Shown: positions 1 to 6,551 of the stretch, piece by piece | Numbering within the stretch: the stretch's first letter is position 1 | Layout of the letters: every line of letters starts with the position of its first letter | Assembly (NCBI GenBank): GCA_038250675.1 | Contig: JBBSCB010000053.1 | Span: 1-7,077, forward strand | Source of the DNA: JAICUF01 sp038250675 | GTDB lineage: Bacteria; Gemmatimonadota; Gemmatimonadetes; Gemmatimonadales; GWC2-71-9 | Reading direction: 5' to 3' | DNA length: 7,077 nt | Notes under the pieces: model-generated | The model's input: only the letters and a program-made list of their open reading frames with translations | The model's database searches: none | What the model was told of the DNA's origin: nothing | Position numbers and translations under genes: made by a program

Positions 1-1
1 C

Positions 2-301
2 GACGTGTGTCCGCCGGTGACCGACGCCGCCAACGAGCACATTTTCCATCAGTACACCATCCGTGCGCCCCATCGCGATGGGCTGCAGGCACATCTCAGA
101 AATCGCGGCATCGGGTGCGCGGTGTACTATCCCGTCGGGTTGCATTTGCAGCCCTGCTTTGCGGCGCTGGGCTACCGGCGCGGCCAGCTTCCCGCCACCG
201 AGCAGGCCATGACCGAGGTGCTGTCGCTCCCGATCTATCCCGAGCTCACGCCGGCCCAGCAGGACGCCGTGATTGACGCGGTCCAGGAGTTCTACGCATG
301 A
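2..301 (+). CDS. wbpE: DegT/DnrJ/EryC1 family PLP aminotransferase, C-terminal part (WbpE-like)
   Basis: This is the last 99 residues of a gene whose 5' end lies outside the window. The reading frame is open from base 2 to the TGA at 299-301. Seen: the sequence HQYTIRAPHRDGL, followed by a GIGCAVYYPVGLHLQPCF stretch and a closing LPIYPELT segment. This is the typical C-terminal domain of sugar 3- or 4-aminotransferases of the DegT/DnrJ/EryC1 family. The PLP-binding lysine lies upstream and cannot be checked. In the pathway suggested by the neighbours, the enzyme would transfer an amino group (usually from glutamate) to the 3-keto UDP-GlcNAcA made by the next gene, as WbpE/WlbC do. Its stop overlaps the next start as ATGA, which fits coupled translation. 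The family is clear. The specific WbpE role rests mainly on context; a FdtB-type or other sugar aminotransferase is the alternative. Confidence 0.85.
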   Translation, partial: DVCPPVTDAANEHIFHQYTIRAPHRDGLQAHLRNRGIGCAVYYPVGLHLQPCFAALGYRRGQLPATEQAMTEVLSLPIYPELTPAQQDAVIDAVQEFYA

Positions 302-1392
302 GCACCGACACTCCGGAGCCGGGCAGTTCGATGTTCGTCACCAAGCCGATCGTCCGGGACCGGAAAATCCGCTTTGCGCTCGTGGGCTGTGGTCGGATCT
401 CGGCCAACCACTTCGACGCGCTGGACAAGCACGCGGTGCGGGCGGAGCTGGTCGCAGTCTGCGACATCGACCCGGCCGCACTGGCGCGGGCCGCTACGCG
501 CACCGGGGCGCCGGGGTTCCGATCGCTCGATGAGCTGCTGGCGGGCGCCGACCCCGATATCGTGATCATCGCCACGCCGAGCGGCCTCCATGCCGAGCAG
601 GCGATCGCGGTGGCGGAGTCGGGGCGGCACGTCATGACGGAGAAGCCGATCGCGACGCGGTGGCAGGACGGGAAGCGGATGGTGCATGCCTGTGATCAGG
701 CCGGGGTGCACCTCTTCGTGGTCAAGCAGAACCGGCGGAACGCCACGCTGCAGCTGCTCAAGCGCGCGGTGGACAAGGGTCGCTTCGGCCGGATCTTCAT
801 GGTCAATGTGAACGTCTTCTGGAACCGTCCGCAGGCATACTACGACAGCGCGGCGTGGCGGGGCACGTGGGAGTTCGACGGCGGCGCGTTCATGAATCAG
901 GCCAGCCACTACGTGGACCTGCTCGACTGGCTGATCGGCCCGGTGGAGAGCGTCCAGGCATACACCGCGACGCTCGCCCGGAACATTCAGGTCGAGGACA
1001 CCGGTGTCGTCAGCATCCGCTGGCGTGCCGGCGCGCTGGGCTCGATGAACGTGACGATGCTGACCTATCCGCGAAATCTGGAGGGTTCGATCACGATCAT
1101 CGGCGAGCACGGGACCGTTCGGCTCGGCGGGCTCGCGGTCAACCGCTTCGAGCACTGGGAGTTTGCCGAGCCGGATCCGGATGACGCGCTGATCGAATCC
1201 GCCAGCTACGAGACGACGTCGGTCTACGGCTTTGGGCACCCGCTGTACTATGACAACGTGATCAAGTCGCTACGCGGCGAGGCCGTGCCGGAGACCGATG
1301 GCCGCGAGGGACTGCGGTCGCTCGAGATTCTGGTGGCGACCTACCTATCAGCCCGGGACGGCCGCCGCGTGGCGCTGCCGCTGGAGTATTGA
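298..1392 (+). CDS. wbpB: Gfo/Idh/MocA family oxidoreductase, probable UDP-GlcNAcA 3-dehydrogenase (WbpB/WlbA-like)
   Basis: A 364-residue NAD(P)-dependent oxidoreductase. Seen: an N-terminal Rossmann fold with a GCGRISA glycine motif at residues 30-36 after beta-strand RFALV, the family EKP motif at 115-117, and the substrate-domain segment GGAFMNQASHYVDLLDW at 195-211. By analogy with WlbA, K116 and H204 are the likely catalytic pair. Known for WbpB/WlbA: oxidation of C3 of UDP-GlcNAcA to the 3-keto sugar, which the partner aminotransferase then aminates; here that partner is the gene just upstream. The ATG at 298 was chosen because it overlaps the previous stop (ATGA) and has AGGAG at 285-289, 8 bases away. 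A second ATG at 331 has a poorer spacing of about 12 bases to GGAG. The chosen start leaves about 23 residues before the Rossmann strand. The gene is followed after one base by the WbpA-like dehydrogenase. Family assignment is firm; substrate is inferred from sequence resemblance and context. Confidence 0.88.
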   Translation: MSTDTPEPGSSMFVTKPIVRDRKIRFALVGCGRISANHFDALDKHAVRAELVAVCDIDPAALARAATRTGAPGFRSLDELLAGADPDIVIIATPSGLHAEQAIAVAESGRHVMTEKPIATRWQDGKRMVHACDQAGVHLFVVKQNRRNATLQLLKRAVDKGRFGRIFMVNVNVFWNRPQAYYDSAAWRGTWEFDGGAFMNQASHYVDLLDWLIGPVESVQAYTATLARNIQVEDTGVVSIRWRAGALGSMNVTMLTYPRNLEGSITIIGEHGTVRLGGLAVNRFEHWEFAEPDPDDALIESASYETTSVYGFGHPLYYDNVIKSLRGEAVPETDGREGLRSLEILVATYLSARDGRRVALPLEY

Positions 1393-1393
1393 G

Positions 1394-2683
1394 ATGACTG
1401 TTGCGAATGACCTGATTGCCAAGGCGGAGCGCCGGGACGCGCGCTTCGGTGTGATCGGGCTTGGGTACGTGGGGCTGCCGCTGGCCGTGGAGCTTGCCAA
1501 GGCGGGCTACCGCGTGCTGGGCTACGACGTGAACCCGGCGGTGGTCGAGCGCCTCAACGCCGGACATTCGCACATCAAGGACGTGCAGGACGCGGACTTT
1601 GCCGCGGTGGTGGCCGCGGGCCGTTTCGAGGCGACCGCCGATCCGTCACGCCTGGGCGAGGCGGACGCCATCTCGATCTGCGTGCCGACGCCGCTGGGCA
1701 AGTCGAAGGACCCGGACGTCAGCTACATCGTGGCCGCGACCGAGGCCATCAAGGGGACGCTCCGCCGCGGGCAGGCGATCATCCTCGAGAGCACCACGTA
1801 TCCCGGCACCACGCGTGAGATCATGCTTCCCGCGCTGGAGAGCACCGGCCTCACCGTGGGTGATGACTTCTTCCTGGCGTTCAGCCCGGAGCGGGTCGAC
1901 CCCGGCAACCCGCGGTATCACACGCGCAACACGCCCAAGGTGGTCGGCGGCATCACCGAGGACTGCGTGCGCGTCGCGGCGGCGCTGTACCAGCCGGCGA
2001 TCGAGACGATCGTGCCGGTGTCGACCACCGAAGCGGCAGAGCTGGTCAAGCTGCTGGAGAACACCTTCCGCAGCGTCAACATCGGGCTGGTGAACGAGAT
2101 GGCCATCGTCTGCGACAAGCTCGGCGTCGACGTCTGGGAGGTGATCGAGGCGGCGGCGACCAAACCGTTCGGCTTCATGAAGTTCCTGCCGGGGCCGGGA
2201 CTTGGCGGCCACTGCATCCCCATCGACCCGCATTACCTCGCGTGGAAGATGCGCAGTCTCAACTACAAGACCCGCTTCATCGATCTCGCCGGCGAGATGA
2301 ATTCCGAGATGCCCCTGTTCTGGGTCCGGAAGGTCGTCGCGGCGCTCAACGACAACGCCAAGGCGATGCGCGGCTCCCGCATCCTTGTGCTCGGTGTCGC
2401 CTACAAGCGTGACATCGACGACATCCGCGAGAGCCCGGCGCTCGACATCATCCGGCTCCTGGAGACGGACGGAGCGGAGGTGACGTATCACGACCCCCAT
2501 GTGTCCCAGTTCAGCGAGAACGGGCACACGTTCCGCTCGGTGCCGCTCACGGAAGCCGCCGTCGGCGCGGCCGACTGCGTCGTCGTCGTGACCGATCATA
2601 CGGGCGTGGACTACGGGATGGTGCGGCGTCATGCCGTCCGCATTGTGGACACGCGCAATGTGGTGGCTCGAGGTGCGCGCTGA
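1394..2683 (+). CDS. wbpA: Nucleotide sugar dehydrogenase, probable UDP-N-acetylglucosamine 6-dehydrogenase (WbpA-like)
   Basis: A 429-residue member of the UDP-glucose/GDP-mannose dehydrogenase family, a usual length. Seen: NAD-binding GLGYVG at residues 22-27 with D45 closing the second strand, ICVPTPLGK at 96-103, STTYPGTT at 133-140, SPERVDPG at 164-171, ENTFR at 222-226, K263, and the catalytic GGHC with Cys274. A C-terminal UDP-binding domain carries LGVAYKRDIDDIRESPA at 333-349. The stretch KDVQDADF with ICVPTPLGKSKDPD resembles WbpA-type UDP-GlcNAc dehydrogenases more than UDP-glucose enzymes. The reaction would be a two-step NAD+ oxidation of UDP-GlcNAc to UDP-GlcNAcA, the first step of the pathway continued by the two upstream genes. 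The ATG at 1394 was chosen because it lies one base after the previous stop and has GGAG at 1383-1386, 7 bases away; the same frame is open further upstream but only as an overlap inside the previous gene. UDP-ManNAc dehydrogenase (WecC-like) is the main alternative. Confidence 0.88.
   Translation: MTVANDLIAKAERRDARFGVIGLGYVGLPLAVELAKAGYRVLGYDVNPAVVERLNAGHSHIKDVQDADFAAVVAAGRFEATADPSRLGEADAISICVPTPLGKSKDPDVSYIVAATEAIKGTLRRGQAIILESTTYPGTTREIMLPALESTGLTVGDDFFLAFSPERVDPGNPRYHTRNTPKVVGGITEDCVRVAAALYQPAIETIVPVSTTEAAELVKLLENTFRSVNIGLVNEMAIVCDKLGVDVWEVIEAAATKPFGFMKFLPGPGLGGHCIPIDPHYLAWKMRSLNYKTRFIDLAGEMNSEMPLFWVRKVVAALNDNAKAMRGSRILVLGVAYKRDIDDIRESPALDIIRLLETDGAEVTYHDPHVSQFSENGHTFRSVPLTEAAVGAADCVVVVTDHTGVDYGMVRRHAVRIVDTRNVVARGAR
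2670..2682 (+). promoter_or_regulatory. Ribosome binding site and CTG start codon of the UDP-glucose dehydrogenase gene
   Basis: GAGG at 2670-2673 lies 6 bases before CTG at 2680-2682. The CTG overlaps the preceding TGA (2681-2683) as CTGA. In this frame I read every codon from 2581 to 2763 and found no ATG, GTG or TTG. The next usual start, GTG at 2764, would remove the GSGYVG nucleotide-binding motif. The Shine-Dalgarno-like site, the 4-base overlap and the conserved protein beginning (x-KVTVIGSGYVGLV) all point to CTG as the start. A sequencing error or A-to-C change in an original ATGA cannot be excluded. Confidence 0.75.
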
Positions 2684-3993
2684 AGGTCACCGTCATCGGG
2701 AGCGGGTATGTCGGGCTCGTCGCCGGCGCCTGCCTGGCCGAGACCGGCAACGACGTCGTCTGCGTGGACAACGACGCGCAGAAGATCGAGCGGCTCCGGC
2801 GGAGCGAGGTGCCGATCTACGAGCCGGGTCTCGCACCGCTGGTGGCCCGCAACCAGGCTGAAGGGCGGCTGGCATTCACCACCGACCTGGGTGCGGCCGT
2901 CGAGCGTGCCCGGGTGGTCTTCATCGCCGTGGGCACACCGCCGGGAGAAGACGGCTCGGCCGACCTGTCGCACGTCCTGGCGGTGGCGGAGGCGATCGGT
3001 GAGCACCTGAACGGGCCCAAGGTCATCGTGACCAAGTCCACGGTGCCGGTCGGGACGGCGGCGAAGGTTCGCGCGGCGATCCGCTCGCGCACCGCGGCGC
3101 CGTTCCATGTCTGCTCCAATCCGGAATTTCTGAAGGAGGGCGCCGCGGTCGAGGACTTCATGAAGCCGGATCGCGTCGTGATCGGCGTGGATCACGACGA
3201 AGCCCGCGAGGTCATGGCGGAGCTCTACGCGCCATTCACCAGGCAGGGTGGCGAGCGGGTGCTCTTCATGGACATCGCCTCGGCCGAGGTGACCAAGTAC
3301 GCCGCTAACGCGATGCTCGCGACGCGGATCTCGTTCATGAACCAGATCGCCATGTTCTGCGAGGGGGTGGGGGCCGACATCACCCAGGTGCGCCGCGGCA
3401 TCGGCTCTGACCGGCGCATCGGGCGGGCATTCCTGTACCCTGGTCCCGGCTACGGCGGCTCCTGCTTTCCCAAGGACGTGAAGGCGATCATCCGCACGGC
3501 GGACCGCATGGGCCTGTCGCTCGACCTGCTGCGTGCGGTGGAGGACGTCAACGAGCGCCAGAAGCAGGTGCTGTTTGCCAAGACCTGTCGCTATCTGGGC
3601 GATGACCTCACCGGTCGAACGGTGGGCGTCTGGGGGCTGGCCTTCAAGGCGGAGACCGACGACATGCGGGAGAGCCCGGCCATTCCCCTGGTGGAGTCGC
3701 TGCTGGGCGCTGGCGCCCGCGTGCAGGTGCACGATCCCAAGGCGACGGAAACCGCGCGCGAGGTCTTTGGCGACCGGGTGCTCTACGCGGCCGATCCGTA
3801 CAGCGCCACGCACGGGGCCGACGCGCTGCTGGTGGTCACCGAATGGCTCATGTACCGGACGCCGGACTTCGACCGCGTCCGCGGGCTGATGCGCCGGCCG
3901 CTCGTGATCGATGGCCGCAATCTCTACGATCCCGCCCGCATGCACGCGGCCGGCTTCGCGTACGAAGGCATCGGTCGGCGGCCGATCACGTGA
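2680..3993 (+). CDS. ugd: UDP-glucose 6-dehydrogenase
   Basis: A 437-residue enzyme that oxidises UDP-glucose to UDP-glucuronate with two NAD+. Seen, numbered from the CTG start: KVTVIGSGYVGLVAG at residues 2-16 with the GxGxxG at 7-12, D30 at the end of strand 2, VGTPPGEDGSADLS at 84-97, STVPVGT at 120-126, NPEFLKEG with Glu149, AEVTKYAANA with Lys206, catalytic GGSCFPKD with Cys262, and GLAFKAETDDMRESPA at 319-334. These are the full set expected of the single-polypeptide bacterial UGD/TuaD/RkpK type, with no missing catalytic residue. The start is a CTG (see the separate site entry); beginning at GTG 2764 would delete the first Rossmann strand and glycine loop. It directly follows a paralogue with a different predicted substrate. 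Its product is the likely substrate for the epimerase encoded next, which starts within its stop codon (GTGA at 3990-3993). Confidence 0.93.
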   Translation: MKVTVIGSGYVGLVAGACLAETGNDVVCVDNDAQKIERLRRSEVPIYEPGLAPLVARNQAEGRLAFTTDLGAAVERARVVFIAVGTPPGEDGSADLSHVLAVAEAIGEHLNGPKVIVTKSTVPVGTAAKVRAAIRSRTAAPFHVCSNPEFLKEGAAVEDFMKPDRVVIGVDHDEAREVMAELYAPFTRQGGERVLFMDIASAEVTKYAANAMLATRISFMNQIAMFCEGVGADITQVRRGIGSDRRIGRAFLYPGPGYGGSCFPKDVKAIIRTADRMGLSLDLLRAVEDVNERQKQVLFAKTCRYLGDDLTGRTVGVWGLAFKAETDDMRESPAIPLVESLLGAGARVQVHDPKATETAREVFGDRVLYAADPYSATHGADALLVVTEWLMYRTPDFDRVRGLMRRPLVIDGRNLYDPARMHAAGFAYEGIGRRPIT

Positions 3994-4961
3994 CACGCGT
4001 GCTGGTCACCGGCGCCGCCGGCTTCATCGGCTCGCACCTCGTCGAGGCGCTGCTGGCGCGCGGGGACGACGTGATCGGCGTCGACAACTTCGATCCGTTC
4101 TATCCGCGCGCGGTCAAGGAACGGAACGTCGCGGCGATCGGCCCCGCGCCCCGCTTCGCATTCCACGAGGCCGACATTCTCGACGTCGACCGCGTCGCCG
4201 GGCTGCTGACGCCGGAGACGGTGGTCGTGCATCTCGCGGCCCGGGCGGGCGTGCGGCCCTCGATCGCCGATCCGGTGGGGTACGCGCAGACCAATGTCAC
4301 GGGGACGGCGGCGGTCACCAGCGCCATGCGCGCGGCCGGGACCCGCCGGCTGGTGTTCGGCTCATCCTCGTCGGTCTATGGCGACAGCACGTCGCCCCCG
4401 TTTTCCGAGGATGCGGTGGCGCTCGAGCCGGTGTCGCCCTATGCGGCCACCAAGCGTGCCGGCGAGCTGCTGCTGCGCGCGCAGGCGCCGCTGGACCGCC
4501 TGCTCGTGGCATCGCTCCGGTTCTTCACCGTCTACGGTCCCCGCCAGCGGCCCGACCTGGCGATCTACGCCTTTGCGCGGGGGATGACGGCCGGGGAGCC
4601 GATCACGCTGTTCGGCGACGGCACCCAGGCACGGGACTATACGTACTGCAGCGATATCACCGCCGGTGTGCTGGCGGCGGTCGACTGGACCGCGTCGGCC
4701 GAGCCGGGCATCGTGGAACACTTCAACCTGGGTGGCAATTATCCGGTGCCGCTCGACACGATGGTCCGCGTGCTGGCCGAGGCGCTCGGGGTCACGCCGA
4801 ACATCAAGCGGGCGCCGATGCAGCCGGGTGACGTCCATTGGACCGCGGCCGACCTGACCAAGTCCGAGGCGGTCCTCGGCTACGCCCCGGCCACCGCGTT
4901 CGACGAAGGGATCCGCCGCTTCGTGACCTGGTTTCGTGAGGCCCATGAACCCGTCGACTGA
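3990..4961 (+). CDS. NAD-dependent sugar epimerase (extended SDR), probable UDP-glucuronate 4-epimerase
   Basis: A 323-residue extended short-chain dehydrogenase. Seen: VLVTGAAGFIGSHL with glycines 8, 11 and 14 binding NAD, VDNFDPFY at residues 31-38, HLAARAGVRPS at 81-91, GSSSSVYG at 124-131 supplying the catalytic Ser, YAATK with Tyr151 and Lys155, RFFTVYGPRQRPDLA at 177-191, and LFGDGTQARDYTY at 207-219. The segments around DNFDPFY and RAGVRPS resemble UDP-glucuronate 4-epimerases, which interconvert UDP-GlcA and UDP-GalA. The UDP-glucose dehydrogenase just upstream would provide that substrate. The GTG at 3990 was chosen because it overlaps the previous stop (GTGA) and places the Rossmann strand at the usual distance from the N-terminus. 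No good Shine-Dalgarno site is seen in the usual window, so translation probably depends on coupling. UDP-glucose/GlcNAc 4-epimerase activity is the alternative. Confidence 0.83.
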   Translation: MTRVLVTGAAGFIGSHLVEALLARGDDVIGVDNFDPFYPRAVKERNVAAIGPAPRFAFHEADILDVDRVAGLLTPETVVVHLAARAGVRPSIADPVGYAQTNVTGTAAVTSAMRAAGTRRLVFGSSSSVYGDSTSPPFSEDAVALEPVSPYAATKRAGELLLRAQAPLDRLLVASLRFFTVYGPRQRPDLAIYAFARGMTAGEPITLFGDGTQARDYTYCSDITAGVLAAVDWTASAEPGIVEHFNLGGNYPVPLDTMVRVLAEALGVTPNIKRAPMQPGDVHWTAADLTKSEAVLGYAPATAFDEGIRRFVTWFREAHEPVD

Positions 4962-5649
4962 ATCGCTGCTGGCCCGCGCTCGCGAGCGCTTTGCGCTGCA
5001 GGACTACTACGGCGCCGTGCACCTGCTGGAGGAGGTGCTCTCCACGGGGCACGCCTTTGCCGACGTCCATCACCTTCTCGGCGTCTCCCTCTCGCTCCTC
5101 TCGCAGCCCGAGCGGGCGCTGGCGGAGTTTGACCGCGCGCTCGCCCTCAATCCGCGCTACATCGAGGCGCTGATCCACCGCGGGCTGGTGCTGAACGAGC
5201 TCGGGCGCACGGACGACGCGCAGGAGACCTTTCACCGGGCCACCGCGGTCGACGCCGGCGACGTCGCTGGCTTTCCCGCGCCGGTCGCGGCCCAACTGGC
5301 CAATCGGCACGCCGAGCTGGCGCAGGTATACGCCGAACTGGGCGCGCTGACCAACGCGATCGAGCAATACGAGCGGGCCCTCGAACTGGGGCCCTCGTTC
5401 CACGATTTGCGCTACCGGATGGCACGCCTGCTGCTCGAGGCCGGTCGCGCGCTCGAGGCGCGCCAGGAGCTGGAGGTGGTCATCGCAGCTCGCCCCAACT
5501 TCGTCGACGCGGAAGCGGCGCTCGGGCTGGCTCGCTACCTGTCGGGCGATGCCGCCGGCGCGCGCGACGTCTGGAAGGCGTGTCTGGCCCGCCGTCCGCA
5601 GAACGCCCGGGTCGAGGCGTACCTCGCGATGGTGGAGCGCTCGGAATGA
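4945..5649 (+). CDS. Soluble TPR-repeat protein of unknown role
   Basis: A 234-residue protein made almost wholly of tetratricopeptide-type helical hairpins. By eye the repeats lie at about residues 5-36 (weak), 37-70, 71-104, 117-150, 151-184 and 185-218. Typical TPR positions are clear in ALAEFDRALALNP and AIEQYERALELGP. A short Gly/Pro/Ala insert at about 105-116 interrupts the array. There is no signal peptide or membrane segment, so a cytoplasmic location is expected. TPR proteins serve as binding scaffolds, and the fold alone gives no specific function. The ATG at 4945 overlaps the epimerase gene by 17 bases and has GAGG at 4938-4941, only 3 bases away. GTG at 4936, three codons earlier, is possible but lacks an obvious ribosome site. 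The gene sits between the sugar-nucleotide genes and two lipoprotein genes, so a link to envelope glycan or outer-membrane assembly is a guess. Confidence 0.85.
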   Translation: MNPSTESLLARARERFALQDYYGAVHLLEEVLSTGHAFADVHHLLGVSLSLLSQPERALAEFDRALALNPRYIEALIHRGLVLNELGRTDDAQETFHRATAVDAGDVAGFPAPVAAQLANRHAELAQVYAELGALTNAIEQYERALELGPSFHDLRYRMARLLLEAGRALEARQELEVVIAARPNFVDAEAALGLARYLSGDAAGARDVWKACLARRPQNARVEAYLAMVERSE

Positions 5650-6551
5650 GTCGCGGGACGCTGGTGCTGCTCCTGCTCGTGGCATGCACCGGTTCGGCCG
5701 ATCCGGAGCTGGCCGGTGATCAGGCGTACGCGGCGGGGCAGTTCGCGCTGGCGCATTCCGACTACGCGCGGGCGCTCCAGAGCCGCTCCGGCGGCCGCCT
5801 GCTGGCCAAGGATGCGAATGCCGCATTGCGTGCGGGTGACCGCACCGTCGCCGCCGATGCCTACGCCCGGCTCGGCGCCGAGGACCCCACTCGGGTCGAC
5901 GAAGCCGCCGACGGGCTCGACGCCGTGGCGCACGCCGCGGATCAGGCCGCCGACCGGGCGGCGCTGGAGCGGTCGGTGCTGGCGCTGCGGCGGCTGGCGC
6001 CGGCCCGGACAGTGCTTCGGTACGCCGGTGCGGTGGGACGCGACACCGCGCTCCGTCCGGCGGACGCGCTGGCCATTCTGCCAGCCGCGCTCGCCGCCGC
6101 CGATGATCCGCGGAGCGTGGACACGCTCGCCGTCCGCTATGGCGCCGCACTCGCCGCGACCGCCGCATGCGACGACGCCGCATCGGCATTCCGGACGGTA
6201 TTGCGCCGCAGCGCGGACAGCGGCCTCCGCCATGTCGCGACCGGTGGCCTGGCCACCTGCTCGCTCCGCCTCGCGATCGCCGCGCAGTCGGCCGGACGAC
6301 CGGCGGACGCCGAACGGTGGTTTCTGTCGGCGACGATCGGTGACTTGTCGTCGTGGACCGCGCGGCGCGCGCTCATCGGCGTTGCCGATGCCCGCCGCGA
6401 GCTTGGCGACACCCTTGGCGCCGTCACGGCGCTGCTCCGGGCCCGGACGCTCGGACCCGATGATTCGCTCAGCCGCCTGGCAGCGGACCGGCTTCAGGCC
6501 CTCGCTGCTCCTCAGTCCACGGGCGACAGCGCCCGCGTGAGCCCTCCATGA
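5646..6551 (+). CDS. Predicted lipoprotein with TPR-like helical repeats, function unknown
   Basis: A 301-residue, very Ala-rich protein that I cannot assign to a named family. Seen: a short signal peptide (MSRGTLVLLLLVAC) with a lipobox ending in Cys14, so signal peptidase II processing and lipid anchoring are expected. Residue +2 after the cysteine is Thr, not the inner-membrane retention Asp known from E. coli. The mature part begins with a TPR-like hairpin (about 21-45, ending HSDYARAL) and ends with another (about 212-272); the middle is also predicted helical. Two further cysteines, 175 and 205, could pair in the periplasm. The ATG at 5646 overlaps the upstream stop as ATGA and has GGAG at 5634-5637, 8 bases away. 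The gene is followed, again by an ATGA overlap, by bamD. A role as an outer-membrane-assembly accessory or scaffold is inferred from that position only. Confidence 0.82.
   Translation: MSRGTLVLLLLVACTGSADPELAGDQAYAAGQFALAHSDYARALQSRSGGRLLAKDANAALRAGDRTVAADAYARLGAEDPTRVDEAADGLDAVAHAADQAADRAALERSVLALRRLAPARTVLRYAGAVGRDTALRPADALAILPAALAAADDPRSVDTLAVRYGAALAATAACDDAASAFRTVLRRSADSGLRHVATGGLATCSLRLAIAAQSAGRPADAERWFLSATIGDLSSWTARRALIGVADARRELGDTLGAVTALLRARTLGPDDSLSRLAADRLQALAAPQSTGDSARVSPP

Noticed and set aside
292..1239. Antisense open frame of 315 codons opposite the Gfo/Idh/MocA gene
   Set aside because: Same GC-driven shadow effect; Arg-rich low-complexity product without a fold or ribosome site.
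1298..1393. Upstream extension of the WbpA-like gene to ATG 1298
   Set aside because: The extra 32 residues are Trp/Arg-rich, lie wholly within the previous gene in another frame, and ATG 1394 has a well-placed GGAG.
2764..3993. Shorter UDP-glucose dehydrogenase starting at GTG 2764
   Set aside because: It would lose the first beta-strand and GSGYVG loop needed for NAD binding, although these are encoded in frame immediately upstream.
2629..3996. Long antisense open frame of 455 codons opposite the UDP-glucose dehydrogenase gene
   Set aside because: GC-rich codon use leaves few stops on the opposite strand. The product is Arg/His/Asp-rich with no recognisable domain, and the + strand gene has all catalytic motifs.
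4804..6189. Antisense open frame of 461 codons across the epimerase end, TPR gene and lipoprotein gene
   Set aside because: Crosses three well-supported genes, begins with an extremely Arg/Pro-rich stretch and shows no family motif.
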